This document shows, piece by piece, positions 1 through 9,815 of a stretch of 64,000 nucleotides of DNA. Made by a program: the position numbers and the translations under genes. The first letter of the stretch is position 1. The number at the start of each line of letters is the position of its first letter. The stretch is from Paenibacillus sp. 32352 (lineage in GTDB: Bacteria; Bacillota; Bacilli; Paenibacillales; NBRC-103111). The DNA is taken from contig NZ_MZNT01000006.1 in NCBI RefSeq assembly GCF_002042965.1, forward strand, positions 248,001 through 312,000, given 5' to 3'. A model generated the notes under the pieces. It saw only the letters and a program-made list of their open reading frames with translations, was not told where the DNA came from and ran no database searches.

Positions 1-3000
1 CGCTGCGTTTGGTTACGGTGAAAATATTTGCCGCAGAAGCTTTGGAGCCCCCGGTCGTTCCCGTCGTGAAGGAACCCCACCCGTCGTTGACGGCCAGCAC
101 CTGCTTTCCAATATCCGACGAAGCATCCGTATTGATCACGTTAATAGTGACCGGAACGGAAATCGTGCCAAAGTTGAAGCTGAGTGTCGTCGTTCCTTCG
201 GGCAGACTTGCCAGATAAGCCTTGTTCAACGTCACTACATTGCCGTTCACCGAATAATCGGATGCCGTTAGAGCTGCAGAGCCATTCGTAATACTCTTAA
301 GAGCATCCCCATTGAGCTGGAGAGTCGCATGAATGTCTGCTTGATTCGCTGAATTTTTGTCAAAATTGGACGTTGTCACCGACACCGTAGGCAGGTAAGT
401 CACATTAGGCATAATCACCGGAATGGAAGGATCCCAATCAGTAAAAATTTGCGGGATCGTCAAGCTAGCTTCCGGTCCTGTCAGCTGCGTCGAAATTTTA
501 CGGGCGGACGGGTTGGCTCCCACACCATAGCTGTTATACTCGGAAAAGTAGTTCGTAATGCAGCTTCCCGCGCAAGAAGCGCCCCACCCTTCATTTAGAA
601 ATTTCCTGGAGTCGATCAATGTGTTGATAAAGCTGACTCTCGCATAATCCTTCCAGCCACGCCCTAAATCGTAAGTACCGGAGGCAGAGGCATCGTCCAC
701 GATTTGTGAATTGAAGAACACATAGCCTTTATCCGTTACATTCTTTTGTGCTCCTGCGGTGATATGTCCGCCGCCGCCGGAGTTGCTGACGAGGACCATT
801 TTTACATTATCCATGACAACCGCCGGGGCTTCGCCGAAGATAAAGTCGACATCGCCCTGAATGATGCTGTTGTGGAAATAATGACGCCCTTTACCGCTTG
901 GATTTAGTCCGTTATACAGCGTGTCCTGATAGCCCTTCAGCTTGACCGATTCCAACGAAGCCTTATCGCTGTATAAGGACAGAGCCACAGCTTGGGCTAC
1001 GGCCGAGCGCGGACCCGAGCTGTTCTCGATGGTCAAGTGGGCAGCGGTAAAGTTATCTGCCGTTACCTTCACCGTTTGGCTCAAGAAGGTGTTGCCCGTA
1101 TGGCCCGGCTTCCCGGTTGTCGATGAGGTTCCGGCATAATCGCCATAAACGATCACGGTTTGGTCCATGCCATCCCCTACAAGGCTTACATAAGGCCGAT
1201 CCACCGTAAGCTTCTCGGTATAGGTTCCTGCTTTAATATGAATGACAGTTCGTTCCGTATTCGTTGTAGATATCGAGTTCACAGCACTTTGAATCGTATG
1301 GAATAGTGTCGTGCCAAAATTCGCACTGCTTGCTGTGGCCGCCTGATCTACGGTAAGCACCTTTGCAGGCAGTACGGCGATTTCGTCTGTTGCGGGTCCT
1401 TCCCCGTTAGCATTCGAAGCGGCAATTACGTAATAGTATGTCGTGCCGTTGACTACGCTCGCATCGTTGTAGGAGGTTTGATCCGTTGTGGCAAGCGTTG
1501 TATAAGGTCCTCCGCTTGTTACCGATCTTTTCACAGTATAACCGGCCGCCCCGGCCATCTTGTCCCAGGAAAGGCTTGCACTGCCTTCGGCAGCAATCGC
1601 TCTAAGCCCAGTCGGAGCGGCAGGAGCACCGGCCTTCGCTGCATAAGGAACCGCCTTCAGCTGGTTGGAGATCATGCTCTCTTGAGCTAATTGATCGTCT
1701 GCCACACGACTTGCAACGACAGTATAGTAATAGTTCGTGCCGTTAGTAACATCGGTGTCGGTAAAGCTGGCATCCCTCACCTCTTGGGCTACCGTTGTGT
1801 AAGGTCCTCCGTTCACGGTGCTTCTCTTAACCATGTAATAGGTTGCGTCCGTAACCGACGTCCAGCTTAGATCGACCTTATTATCTCCGGGCACGGCACT
1901 TACCAGCGTCGGTGCAGCTAAAGGTGCGGAAGGCGCAACCTTCAGCAGCGCGGAGCTTGGACTTGAGCCGCCCATATTGGCTGCCGTTACCTGGTAGTAG
2001 TACGAGGTCCCATTCGTCAGGTTTTTATCGAGATACGTCGTTCCGGTAAGCTTCTGCGCTACGGTAATGAACGGGCCGTCCGGATGGGTGCTCCGCAGAA
2101 GTGTGTAAGTAGACTGTACTGGTTGTCCTTCCTCATCTTTAACTTGGACGGAGCTCCAATTCAAAGTGATTTGACTGTCCCGAATATCGATAGTACCAAA
2201 TACAGGTGCAGTATCCGGCGGCTGAACATTGTTCGGATAGCCGTGTGCCTCATTCGATGGGTCGCTTTCGCCGTTAGCATTAACACCTGTAACGACATAG
2301 TAATAATCCTTCTTATTTTCAAGCCCCGTATCGGTGTACGCAGGGGATGTAACCTGGGTCGCTACACGAGTGTAAGGTCCCCCGATGACGGTGCTCCGGT
2401 AGACATTATAGGAATCCACGCCGCTTGCTGAGTTCCAGTTCAGCACGACCTTCTGGTCGGCTCCTGCTGCAGTCAGATTTTGTGGAGTCACCGCCGTGTG
2501 TTTATAAACCTTCACATTATCTACATACAGGCTTCCTGTGGAGGAACCCGCTGTTCTCGCTTGAATTTTGGCGATGTTAGTATCCTGTGTGCTGAATTTG
2601 TAATTGCCTCTGTACACTCCGTTGAAATAAACATCGGCCGTATTCGTTCCGGTATCGGCGACAAACCTCAGCGTATACCATCTCACCGTATTATTGGAGT
2701 TAATGGTCTCGAATGTATTCAGGTTCGTGACGCTGAAGGAAAGCACCGTTTTACCCGAGCTGTCGATAAGCTCCAATGGATAGGAATCCCCGATGACCTT
2801 GGGTTCCATGAAGCTTAATTCAGCCGTCAGACCGTTCTTGCCGGATACCGGGGAGAAGGAATTCGTAAAGCCCCCTCTGCGGCCCGAATCGGCATTATCG
2901 TTGATCCATAATACATTGGTCGAATTGTCCTTAATCGCCGCCGATTTGTTATTGGCCGGTGCGGCTTCTGTCGGCGAGTAATATTTGTTGGTCAAATGAT

Positions 3001-4435
3001 CGTTGTTGATGACAGTCACGTTGTTGATCTTGTCGTCTGCTGCATTGGCAATGGAAACATAGCCTGCAGGAGTATCTCCCAATACGCTGGTTTCGAAATT
3101 ATCATTGATGAAATAGAGACCTGGTTTGTCCGAAACCTCGTTAGAGTTGGAGCTTTCACCGACGCCATTAACCGCGCTTATCACATAATAATAAGCAGTA
3201 CCGTTAGCTAGCCCGGTGTGAGTAAAGCTGGTGCCGTTAGCTACATTCGCTACAACGGTATAGGGCCCTCCGGCCGCTGCGCTTTGCTTCACGTTATAGG
3301 ACGTTGCCCCGGATACGCTGCTCCAGGAAAGAGTGACTTGCTGGTTCCCTGCGGCTGTCGCAGCATTCACTGGCGCAGCCGGTACTGCTGCAGTCAGCGC
3401 TGCCGGCGTAAGAGCTACCTCATTGGAATAGACGCTGGCGGATACCGCGTTGGCAGCTGTGACCACGTAGTTATACGTTTGTCCATTGGTTACTGCCGTA
3501 TCTGTGTAGCTGAGTCCATGAATCGGACCGCTGTTTAGCTTGCTATAGGGTCCGCCTTTAACGGTGCTCCGTCCCACATCATAGTAAACCGCGTCCGTGA
3601 CCGCGTCCCAGCTGAGCGTCACTTGACGATCGCCTGCCGTACCGTTAAGGGCCGGGGCTTCCAGGGATACCGGCATGGTCGCCGTTAAACTGGAAACTGC
3701 TGTCGTTGAAGCGGCATTATACGCATTTTGAAGCGTTATGCTGCCGAAGGATGCGGCAGCCGCTTTCCCTACAGCAAAGCCGACATACATAGATTGGTTG
3801 GATGTCACATCCGTAATATTTTTCCCGTTGATATTCGTCCAAGTGATCGTAGTCCCATCCGATGTGCCGATATCAAAATAGACATCCGCTCTGGATGAGC
3901 CGGCGTTCCATTGCTTGCGGACACGCATGTAGCTTGGAGGCGTATCGTACGTCATATCAGTCCCTGATACTTTGTATCCTGAATTGCTTGCCGAACCCCC
4001 GGTAACCGCTTTCGTTGTAACGTATGGCTGATACTTATTTCCCGTGCCGTAATAATAGCTGTACACAAATGAGCTGCCTTGATCCAGTGTACTGCGAAGC
4101 AAAATCCCCGCCTGAGCTCCGCTAACATACGGATAGCTGGTCAGTTTAGCGATCAGGGTGAAGTCCCCGCTTACCGGAGTATACGCATATTGAAACTGCT
4201 CCGTGGCAGCACTCTGATTCGTAATACCGGCAGATGAAGTGCTTGTAACGGTAAGCACACCTTCCGTCTTATCATAGGTCGTGTTCCCCGTGGAACTATT
4301 GTAGCTCAAGCTGCTCCAGCCCGTAGGGAGCGGCGCCGCCTGAACATCCGGTATTCCCAAGACCGGGATATACGACGCCAGCAATGCAAAACACAGCATG
4401 ATGCGCAAACAGATCATGATATTGCCTTTCTTCAT
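1..4435 (-). CDS. Secreted multidomain pectinesterase (3' end outside window)
   Basis: Open from an ATG at 4435 to the left edge, about 1478 codons, with an AAGGAGG ribosome site just upstream. It starts with a signal peptide (MKKGNIMIC, then a hydrophobic stretch). Next are a concanavalin-like/DUF1349-type beta sandwich, two fibronectin-III repeats, a second beta-sandwich, and four more Fn3 repeats (the recurring GGPYT...NGT.YYYVV pattern). The catalytic carbohydrate-esterase-8 domain lies at about residues 1030-1330 with GYQDTLY and DVDFIFG, which carry the family's catalytic aspartates. It is followed by a CBM_X2-like module. The last visible residues (DGWGSFTTGTTGG...VTKRS) resemble the start of a family-1 pectate lyase, so the full protein may be an esterase-lyase fusion that demethylates and then cleaves pectin outside the cell. 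The neighbouring sugar-binding gene and AraC regulator fit this role. The esterase call is firm; the lyase part is inferred. Confidence 0.88.
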   Translation of the reverse strand, partial: MKKGNIMICLRIMLCFALLASYIPVLGIPDVQAAPLPTGWSSLSYNSSTGNTTYDKTEGVLTVTSTSSAGITNQSAATEQFQYAYTPVSGDFTLIAKLTSYPYVSGAQAGILLRSTLDQGSSFVYSYYYGTGNKYQPYVTTKAVTGGSASNSGYKVSGTDMTYDTPPSYMRVRKQWNAGSSRADVYFDIGTSDGTTITWTNINGKNITDVTSNQSMYVGFAVGKAAAASFGSITLQNAYNAASTTAVSSLTATMPVSLEAPALNGTAGDRQVTLSWDAVTDAVYYDVGRSTVKGGPYSKLNSGPIHGLSYTDTAVTNGQTYNYVVTAANAVSASVYSNEVALTPAALTAAVPAAPVNAATAAGNQQVTLSWSSVSGATSYNVKQSAAAGGPYTVVANVANGTSFTHTGLANGTAYYYVISAVNGVGESSNSNEVSDKPGLYFINDNFETSVLGDTPAGYVSIANAADDKINNVTVINNDHLTNKYYSPTEAAPANNKSAAIKDNSTNVLWINDNADSGRRGGFTNSFSPVSGKNGLTAELSFMEPKVIGDSYPLELIDSSGKTVLSFSVTNLNTFETINSNNTVRWYTLRFVADTGTNTADVYFNGVYRGNYKFSTQDTNIAKIQARTAGSSTGSLYVDNVKVYKHTAVTPQNLTAAGADQKVVLNWNSASGVDSYNVYRSTVIGGPYTRVATQVTSPAYTDTGLENKKDYYYVVTGVNANGESDPSNEAHGYPNNVQPPDTAPVFGTIDIRDSQITLNWSSVQVKDEEGQPVQSTYTLLRSTHPDGPFITVAQKLTGTTYLDKNLTNGTSYYYQVTAANMGGSSPSSALLKVAPSAPLAAPTLVSAVPGDNKVDLSWTSVTDATYYMVKRSTVNGGPYTTVAQEVRDASFTDTDVTNGTNYYYTVVASRVADDQLAQESMISNQLKAVPYAAKAGAPAAPTGLRAIAAEGSASLSWDKMAGAAGYTVKRSVTSGGPYTTLATTDQTSYNDASVVNGTTYYYVIAASNANGEGPATDEIAVLPAKVLTVDQAATASSANFGTTLFHTIQSAVNSISTTNTERTVIHIKAGTYTEKLTVDRPYVSLVGDGMDQTVIVYGDYAGTSSTTGKPGHTGNTFLSQTVKVTADNFTAAHLTIENSSGPRSAVAQAVALSLYSDKASLESVKLKGYQDTLYNGLNPSGKGRHYFHNSIIQGDVDFIFGEAPAVVMDNVKMVLVSNSGGGGHITAGAQKNVTDKGYVFFNSQIVDDASASGTYDLGRGWKDYARVSFINTLIDSRKFLNEGWGASCAGSCITNYFSEYNSYGVGANPSARKISTQLTGPEASLTIPQIFTDWDPSIPVIMPNVTYLPTVSVTTSNFDKNSANQADIHATLQLNGDALKSITNGSAALTASDYSVNGNVVTLNKAYLASLPEGTTTLSFNFGTISVPVTINVINTDASSDIGKQVLAVNDGWGSFTTGTTGGSKASAANIFTVTKRS

Positions 4436-4752
4436 GTTATTGGCGAACCTCCTTAGCCCATTTTTCTTGCTGCATACATTGATGAATAGCCTGACCTTTT
4501 CACTCCTTTACCCTATCTGAATCCCGCGGCACGGCTCTCATCTCCCTGCTTTCCGCGTAAAGACACAGCCTTGTCCACCGCTCCCCCATTATGCCTCTCC
4601 AGGCATTCACCGGCTATAATCATCTTGTCTGAAGATGGGTGATTATTCAGATGAGCCCGGATTACACGTATATGCTGGTTTTAACCCTTTTGCAAAACAG
4701 TGCTCTCGAAGGCAGATTGCCTTGCAAACGAAATGACTCCTTACTGGAACAA

Positions 4753-4817
4753 ATAACCCGACTACATAGCGACACCGTGGCTATGAAGCTGATTCAGGTA
4801 CTTGCCGGGAAGCCTGG
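4753..4817 (+). other. Conserved structured intergenic element, copy C
   Basis: One of three related sequences in this window (others at 15714-15778 and 62996-63056). Shared core: GGCT, then CTGATTCAGG-TACTT-GC-GGG, then AGCC; the outer GGCT/AGCC can pair. It is preceded by AATAACCC and by a CATAGC...GCTATG hairpin arm (4765-4770 with 4780-4785). It lies between the terminator of the sugar-binding gene and the start of the pectinesterase. I do not recognise the family, and the transcribed strand is uncertain. Confidence 0.5.
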
Positions 4818-4838
4818 AAACTCATAAGCTCCATCAAG

Positions 4839-4876
4839 AAAAAAAGCCCCTCAAAGGCTCGCCGCCTTCAAGGAGC
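4839..4876 (-). terminator. Terminator after the sugar-binding lipoprotein gene
   Basis: On the minus strand GCTCCTTGAAGGC pairs with GCCTTTGAGGGGC (13 bp counting G-U pairs, 5-nt loop) followed by seven T. It sits about 20 nt past the stop at 4896, so the lipoprotein transcript should end before the pectinesterase gene. Confidence 0.85.
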
Positions 4877-4895
4877 AATCGTATTCATTTAACCT

Positions 4896-6440
4896 TCAGG
4901 GCTTTATGGGTTTCATTTCAGCATATTCTCTATTCAGCTCGTCGATCATTTGATCCCCGCCGCTCTGGCGCCATCTGCCGACTTCGGCAGCGAATCCGCG
5001 CTCATCGATTTTTCCCAAAATAAATTGGTAGGTCGCGTCCGAAATGATCGTCTGCAGCTCTGCGCCTTTTTCCGCCTGCGTCTGTGAGAACAAAGCAGTC
5101 GTCGGGTCATTAACCGCCATCTTGGCGTTGTCGTCAATCATGCGCTGAATCTTGTCCTGCATTTCGCTGGTTTCCTCCAGCTTCAGGTACCGGATATCAA
5201 AGGTCCGCAGCGCATTCGCGTAAGGCTCCACTTCCTGCTCCCGCAAGGCTTGCGTATCCGGGAAAATTTTGATCGTCGTCCGGTCCTCATTAAGCTTGTA
5301 GTGACGTCCCTCTATCCCGTAGGTGAGCAGATTGTTCACCTCTTCGGACAACAGGCTGTTGAAAAAGGCGAGGACCTCGCGAAGCTCCGCCTCGTTCTTG
5401 ATGCTCGATTTGGGGAACAGGAACAGACCGCCGAAGCCGCTTCCTCCCCATATCCGCTCTCCTTGAGGTCCTTTGATCCGGTTCACGATATCGACCTCGG
5501 CGTCCTTAGTTACCCGTTGAATCCGGTATTGCACGGAGGAAGCCAGTACATTGCTGATCATCATCCCTGCTTCGCCTTTGATAAAGCGATCCTCCTGCTG
5601 TACCTTGCTCGTCACGGTGAAGTCGGGGTTCATCAGCTTCTCGTCATACAATCTCTTCATAAATTTCATCGCCGCCGTATATTCCGGTGTCATAAAATCC
5701 GGGGTCAGCTTGCCGGCCACAAGCCCCCAGCTGTTAGGTGCGCCGAAGTAGGAAGCGATGTTTTTGAAGGCGCCATACACAAGATCATTGCGGTCGATCA
5801 AGCCATAGGTATCCTGTTTACCGTTGCCGTCCGGATCGCGGTAAGTGAAGGCCTGAAGCACCTCATATAAGTCCTCGATGCTCCTTGGCTCCTGCAGGCC
5901 CAGCCGATTCAGCCAATCCTTGCGGAATTGTATTCCCTGTCTCGATTGCGGCCGCTCCCAATATATACCGTAGGTTTTCCCGAAAAAAGACGCATTGCTC
6001 ATAATCGTCGGATTGATGTACCTGCTGATCAGCGGATAATCCTTCAAATAAGGGCCGATCTCCCAAAACTGGCCCGATCGGATTCCGTTGACGACAGAAG
6101 GCTGCTTCACGTCGACCGCCTTGATCTGCACCACCTTGGGAAGCGTTCCGGTAGCGATGGCAGCCACCATTTTGTCGGAGTAAATCGTATCCGGCACCCA
6201 GGATATCGCCAGCTTCGTATTCGTCATGGATTCAAGCCCACGAAGGATCGTATCCTGTGGAGGATCATCCTGGTTCAGTATTAGCATGAAGCTGATATCT
6301 GCATTGGCGGTTCTGTTCCCGCTTGCCTTCTGGCTATCGACCTTTGGCGATGCCTGCAATGAACAGCCCGCTGTAGAGACGGCAAGCATCAAAATCATGC
6401 CAAGCTTCCAAAAGGTTGTGCTTCTCCGTTTGTTCCACAT
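4896..6440 (-). CDS. ABC-transporter extracellular sugar-binding lipoprotein
   Basis: 514 residues, ATG with a GGAGGG site. The N-terminus is a lipoprotein signal (hydrophobic run ending AVSTAGC, lipobox cysteine near residue 26). The body resembles the large family-1 solute-binding proteins of the LplA/YtcQ type common in Paenibacillus, including the ...GLIDRNDL... and MNPDFTV-type segments. It should bind an oligosaccharide outside the membrane and deliver it to an ABC importer. The AraC regulator ends 14 bp upstream on the same strand, so the two are probably co-transcribed. No permease genes follow: a terminator and then the pectinesterase come next. The substrate is not readable from sequence; pectin- or rhamnogalacturonan-derived sugars are inferred from the neighbour. 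Confidence 0.85.
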   Translation of the reverse strand: MWNKRRSTTFWKLGMILMLAVSTAGCSLQASPKVDSQKASGNRTANADISFMLILNQDDPPQDTILRGLESMTNTKLAISWVPDTIYSDKMVAAIATGTLPKVVQIKAVDVKQPSVVNGIRSGQFWEIGPYLKDYPLISRYINPTIMSNASFFGKTYGIYWERPQSRQGIQFRKDWLNRLGLQEPRSIEDLYEVLQAFTYRDPDGNGKQDTYGLIDRNDLVYGAFKNIASYFGAPNSWGLVAGKLTPDFMTPEYTAAMKFMKRLYDEKLMNPDFTVTSKVQQEDRFIKGEAGMMISNVLASSVQYRIQRVTKDAEVDIVNRIKGPQGERIWGGSGFGGLFLFPKSSIKNEAELREVLAFFNSLLSEEVNNLLTYGIEGRHYKLNEDRTTIKIFPDTQALREQEVEPYANALRTFDIRYLKLEETSEMQDKIQRMIDDNAKMAVNDPTTALFSQTQAEKGAELQTIISDATYQFILGKIDERGFAAEVGRWRQSGGDQMIDELNREYAEMKPIKP

Positions 6441-6454
6441 GGCTATCCCTCCAT

Positions 6455-8815
6455 CTATGCAGAACCACTTGCCTTGCCGTTATTCTGGCGCCCCAGTTCC
6501 CGGAATTTCCCCGGGCTGCAGCCCTCTGTTTTACGGAACGAGCGAATGAAGTTCTGAGAATTGTTGTAGCGCAGCCGCTCGGCGATTTCTTTGATCGGCA
6601 TGTCAGTCTCCATAAGCCATTTGAGCGCCATTTGATGGCGGTACTGTGCCAAATAAGCGCTGAACGATACCTCCATGCTTTTACGGAAAAGAGCTGCCAA
6701 ATAGCTTGCATTATAGTGCAGGCGGTCCGCGCAGGTATCGATCGTAATATCTGTATCGAATTCCTCATGGACCATTTGCACCATCTGTTTGGATAAGGAA
6801 AGATGCCTTGCTTCCGTCTGTCCCTCAATTCCGTTCATGACGGGGTCGATGATGTGATCCATAAACCATGCCGCGCCGGACTCCGTTAGATTCAAGTGAA
6901 ACAATTCGTCGAACAGCGCCTGCTGCCGCTGCATCGGAATGGCTTGACCCGTTACGCCGTTGGCAAGACCGAGTGTATTCATCAGCAAGCGCACGGCATT
7001 AAACTGCATATCGTAAATATTGGGGTTATTTTGGCTAATTTCGTAAAGCAGCTGCCGTAAGAGCTTACCGGCCCGCTCCCTATCCACAAGCTTGACCGCA
7101 TCAAACAGCTCCGATTGCAGCGCAAAAGGATAAGAATAATGGAGGACATGGTCTTCGCCTAAATCACCGAAGTAGCCAATGCCTTCATCGCCTAAGAATG
7201 CATGTCTCTTAGAGGCCTCAACCGCTTCTTCATAGGCTCGGGGAAGCTCCGGCAGCCGCTGGTACGGAACACTGATTCCGATATGAACCTTCAAGTCGAG
7301 CACCCGGGCCGCGGTTCGCTGTATAAGTCTCGCAGCCGCATAAGCCTCGGATATCATCGATTCCTTCGCTTCCGATCCGCCGGTCAGAACCGTCGTTTGC
7401 GTTCTGCCCAGCACAATGGGATGCAATCTGCGGTCTGCGGCAAGGAGCTCACCGACCATGTTATTGACGGCAAATAACAGCAAATCGATATCTTTTTCGG
7501 TAAATCGGGTATTCTCCAGACTGCCGATCTGCAGCGCGAGCACACAAAATCGTGAAAAGTTCTGCCGCATCCCAAGGCTCTCCATCCGTTCGACAATCTC
7601 TCCTTCCTTCATGCCGAACAAGAACAGCTTGACCATCAAAAACGTGCGCAGCAGCTCGGTCTGCCCCTCCAGCCTGCTCTCCAGCCGCTTTTTCGTATCG
7701 AATAAGGTCTGAACCTGCTCTCCTATTACTTGAATTTCATCCAATGGCTTCCTGGAAGGGGACATTCCCATCTGGGACATCACTTCCTTGTAGATTTGAG
7801 CGATCGGCTGGTACAACCGCTTCGTCCACAATAGGATGGCCGCAATAGACAGTAAAAGCAGAATAAGGCAAATCGATAGAGTAAACCACCCGATGTCGCG
7901 GGAGGATCGGGTTAATTGATCGAGCGTAACGACGGATACATAGGTCCATCCGTTATAGTCCGATTTGCGGTAGGTAACGGCAAACGATTGGCGGTCCATG
8001 TTCAGGGTATACTGCCCGGTACGATCTCCCGGGAGCTGCCGGACCGATTGATGAAGTGTCTCGTCCAAACCGTCCAAGGTTACGCCCTTATGGACAAACA
8101 ACTGTCCATCCTGATCAAACAGCAGCACGGCCTCATGCTCCGCATTCACCGAAATCAGCTGGCTTAAGCTGCAGGCCGGAATTTGAATCATGGCGGTTCC
8201 GAGGCTCCGGTAAGCCGTGAGCGGGAGCTTCTTCAGCAGGCTGACATACGTCTGACAACGATTTGCGGAAGTTGGTTGGGTAACGCTTTCATTTTGACTG
8301 CCGGACGGCATATTAGCTTCCTGAGCCCCCGTTGCCGCTTTTGACTCGCCAATGGCCCAAACCGAAGGTGCAGCCGGGTCCGGCATTGCCGATGCATTTC
8401 CTTTAATCCATGCATCCAGCCGATACAGACCGTCATTTTTAATAAGCCAATTGCCGGCGGTACTCCATAGTTGAATATCGTCTATCCCGGTATCGAGGCG
8501 CTGGAGGCTGCTAAGCTCAGTTTTCACCTGGGTATAGAGCTGGAATTGATCCGGGCTAAGCGGTTCATTGAGCGCGGTTTGAATAATTTTAGAGCCCAGA
8601 AAGTGGGTTGTCGCCTGATCGGCTACCTTCAAGGAGTGTTCCACGTTCATCTGCGTTTGCTGCAGACTGAGCGCCGTTTCTTTCTTCGTCTTCTCCAGCA
8701 CGACGCCGGAGGATTTGGCATAGGAAAATAAACCAAGCAGCACAACAGGCAGCGTGGCCGTAATAAAGCATAACCATACCCATCTCACATAATAACGGTT
8801 CGGCTGTTTCTTCAT
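6455..8815 (-). CDS. Membrane-anchored AraC-family regulator with extracellular sensor
   Basis: 786 residues from ATG 8815. The frame is open further to 9010, but that extra part contains a promoter-like TTGACC...TACAAT stretch (8863-8888) and looks non-coding, so the shorter start is preferred. Layout: TM1 (about 10-30), an extracellular cache-like domain (about 35-290), TM2 (IGWFTLSICLILLLLSIAAI), a cytoplasmic linker, and a C-terminal AraC/XylS double helix-turn-helix (last ~100 residues, with IKEIAERLRYNNSQNFIRSFRK). Known relatives sense carbohydrates outside the cell and control adjacent solute-binding and glycosidase genes. The next gene downstream is a sugar-binding lipoprotein, which fits. 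The ribosome site for 8815 is weak, so the exact start is not certain. Confidence 0.85.
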   Translation of the reverse strand: MKKQPNRYYVRWVWLCFITATLPVVLLGLFSYAKSSGVVLEKTKKETALSLQQTQMNVEHSLKVADQATTHFLGSKIIQTALNEPLSPDQFQLYTQVKTELSSLQRLDTGIDDIQLWSTAGNWLIKNDGLYRLDAWIKGNASAMPDPAAPSVWAIGESKAATGAQEANMPSGSQNESVTQPTSANRCQTYVSLLKKLPLTAYRSLGTAMIQIPACSLSQLISVNAEHEAVLLFDQDGQLFVHKGVTLDGLDETLHQSVRQLPGDRTGQYTLNMDRQSFAVTYRKSDYNGWTYVSVVTLDQLTRSSRDIGWFTLSICLILLLLSIAAILLWTKRLYQPIAQIYKEVMSQMGMSPSRKPLDEIQVIGEQVQTLFDTKKRLESRLEGQTELLRTFLMVKLFLFGMKEGEIVERMESLGMRQNFSRFCVLALQIGSLENTRFTEKDIDLLLFAVNNMVGELLAADRRLHPIVLGRTQTTVLTGGSEAKESMISEAYAAARLIQRTAARVLDLKVHIGISVPYQRLPELPRAYEEAVEASKRHAFLGDEGIGYFGDLGEDHVLHYSYPFALQSELFDAVKLVDRERAGKLLRQLLYEISQNNPNIYDMQFNAVRLLMNTLGLANGVTGQAIPMQRQQALFDELFHLNLTESGAAWFMDHIIDPVMNGIEGQTEARHLSLSKQMVQMVHEEFDTDITIDTCADRLHYNASYLAALFRKSMEVSFSAYLAQYRHQMALKWLMETDMPIKEIAERLRYNNSQNFIRSFRKTEGCSPGKFRELGRQNNGKASGSA

Positions 8816-9093
8816 CTCTTGTGCGTTCACCCTTGTCTTGTTCAACCGTTGGAAGCGCATTCTAACGCTTGTTGACCCTATTGTAACATAAGGCTGAAGG
8901 GTCAAGAAGAACGCATTTTGCCAAGATATAGACCAAAATGGTGGTCGAGCATATATTTTCGTGCTATACCGTGCGAGCCTTGCCCCCATCCTACATACGA
9001 TAGCCTGCATGGATTGATCAGCGCCCGTCTAACGATTCTCTTACCTTATGCCGATAACTTAAATAACAATAGGACAAAAGGAGGATCAATCAA

Positions 9094-9795
9094 ATGAAAA
9101 TAAGCGGATTGTCCAACAGTACAACGAAGTATGCTCAACCCGCTGCAGCCGCTAATAGTAACTCGACCCAATCGTTGATTAATGCTCTGCAAAAGCAAAA
9201 AACACAGCTTCAAGATCAGATGAAGCAAGTCCAGCAAAGCAAGATGTCCACCGAAATGAAACAAAATAAGATAAAAGAGCTTGATGACCAGATCAAGGCG
9301 CTGGATAAGCAAATCGCAGATGCAATAGCCAAAAAAAGAACGGAAGAACAGCAAAAGGCTTCCGAAGCGCAATCCAATGACCAAGACGATGAAGAGGATG
9401 CCCAGGTCTTGAACGAAAAAGTCGTGACAGGTCTCGTCTCTGCGACAAACTCTATGAAGAAAGGCGACGCCGCCTTCACCGTATACAAGAAGGAAGCGGC
9501 CAAGGTCATTCATCCCGATATTAATAAAATGGAAAGAGCTTTATCCTACGCGATGCCCGAATATCAAAAAGCTTTACAGAGCAGCAAGCTGGTAGAAGAG
9601 GGATTGCAGGAAAGCAAGGCTCTGTCCTCCAAAGAGGATGAGAACGATAAACGGGTACAAGATACAGAAAAACTCTCTTCCGAGCCTGGTTTAACTCAGG
9701 AACAAGAAGCTGACGGCAGCTTTGGACTAAGCGAAGACGAGATGCTGAAGGATCAGAAAGAGGATCAGAGAAAGCGAATCGATATTAGAATATAA
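9094..9795 (+). CDS. FlxA-like coiled-coil protein
   Basis: 233 residues, ATG with AAAGGAGG 11 nt upstream. After a short Ser/Ala/Asn-rich start (MKISGLSNSTT), residues 30-95 form a Gln/Lys-rich coiled coil (LQKQKTQLQDQMKQVQQSK...KELDDQIKALDKQI), the pattern of FlxA-like proteins. The C-terminal half is charged and acidic with no domain I recognise. No signal peptide or membrane segment is visible. It is a single gene transcribed away from the AraC regulator. The function of this family in Bacilli is not established. Confidence 0.7.
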   Translation: MKISGLSNSTTKYAQPAAAANSNSTQSLINALQKQKTQLQDQMKQVQQSKMSTEMKQNKIKELDDQIKALDKQIADAIAKKRTEEQQKASEAQSNDQDDEEDAQVLNEKVVTGLVSATNSMKKGDAAFTVYKKEAAKVIHPDINKMERALSYAMPEYQKALQSSKLVEEGLQESKALSSKEDENDKRVQDTEKLSSEPGLTQEQEADGSFGLSEDEMLKDQKEDQRKRIDIRI

Positions 9796-9815
9796 CCGAT
9801 TCCGCAGCAGCTAGG

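Noticed and set aside
4753..4817. TPP riboswitch at the three-copy element
   Set aside because: The words CTGATTCAGG and GCCGGGAAG recall the TPP 3' half, but the CTGAGA motif and P1-P3 layout are absent in all three copies.
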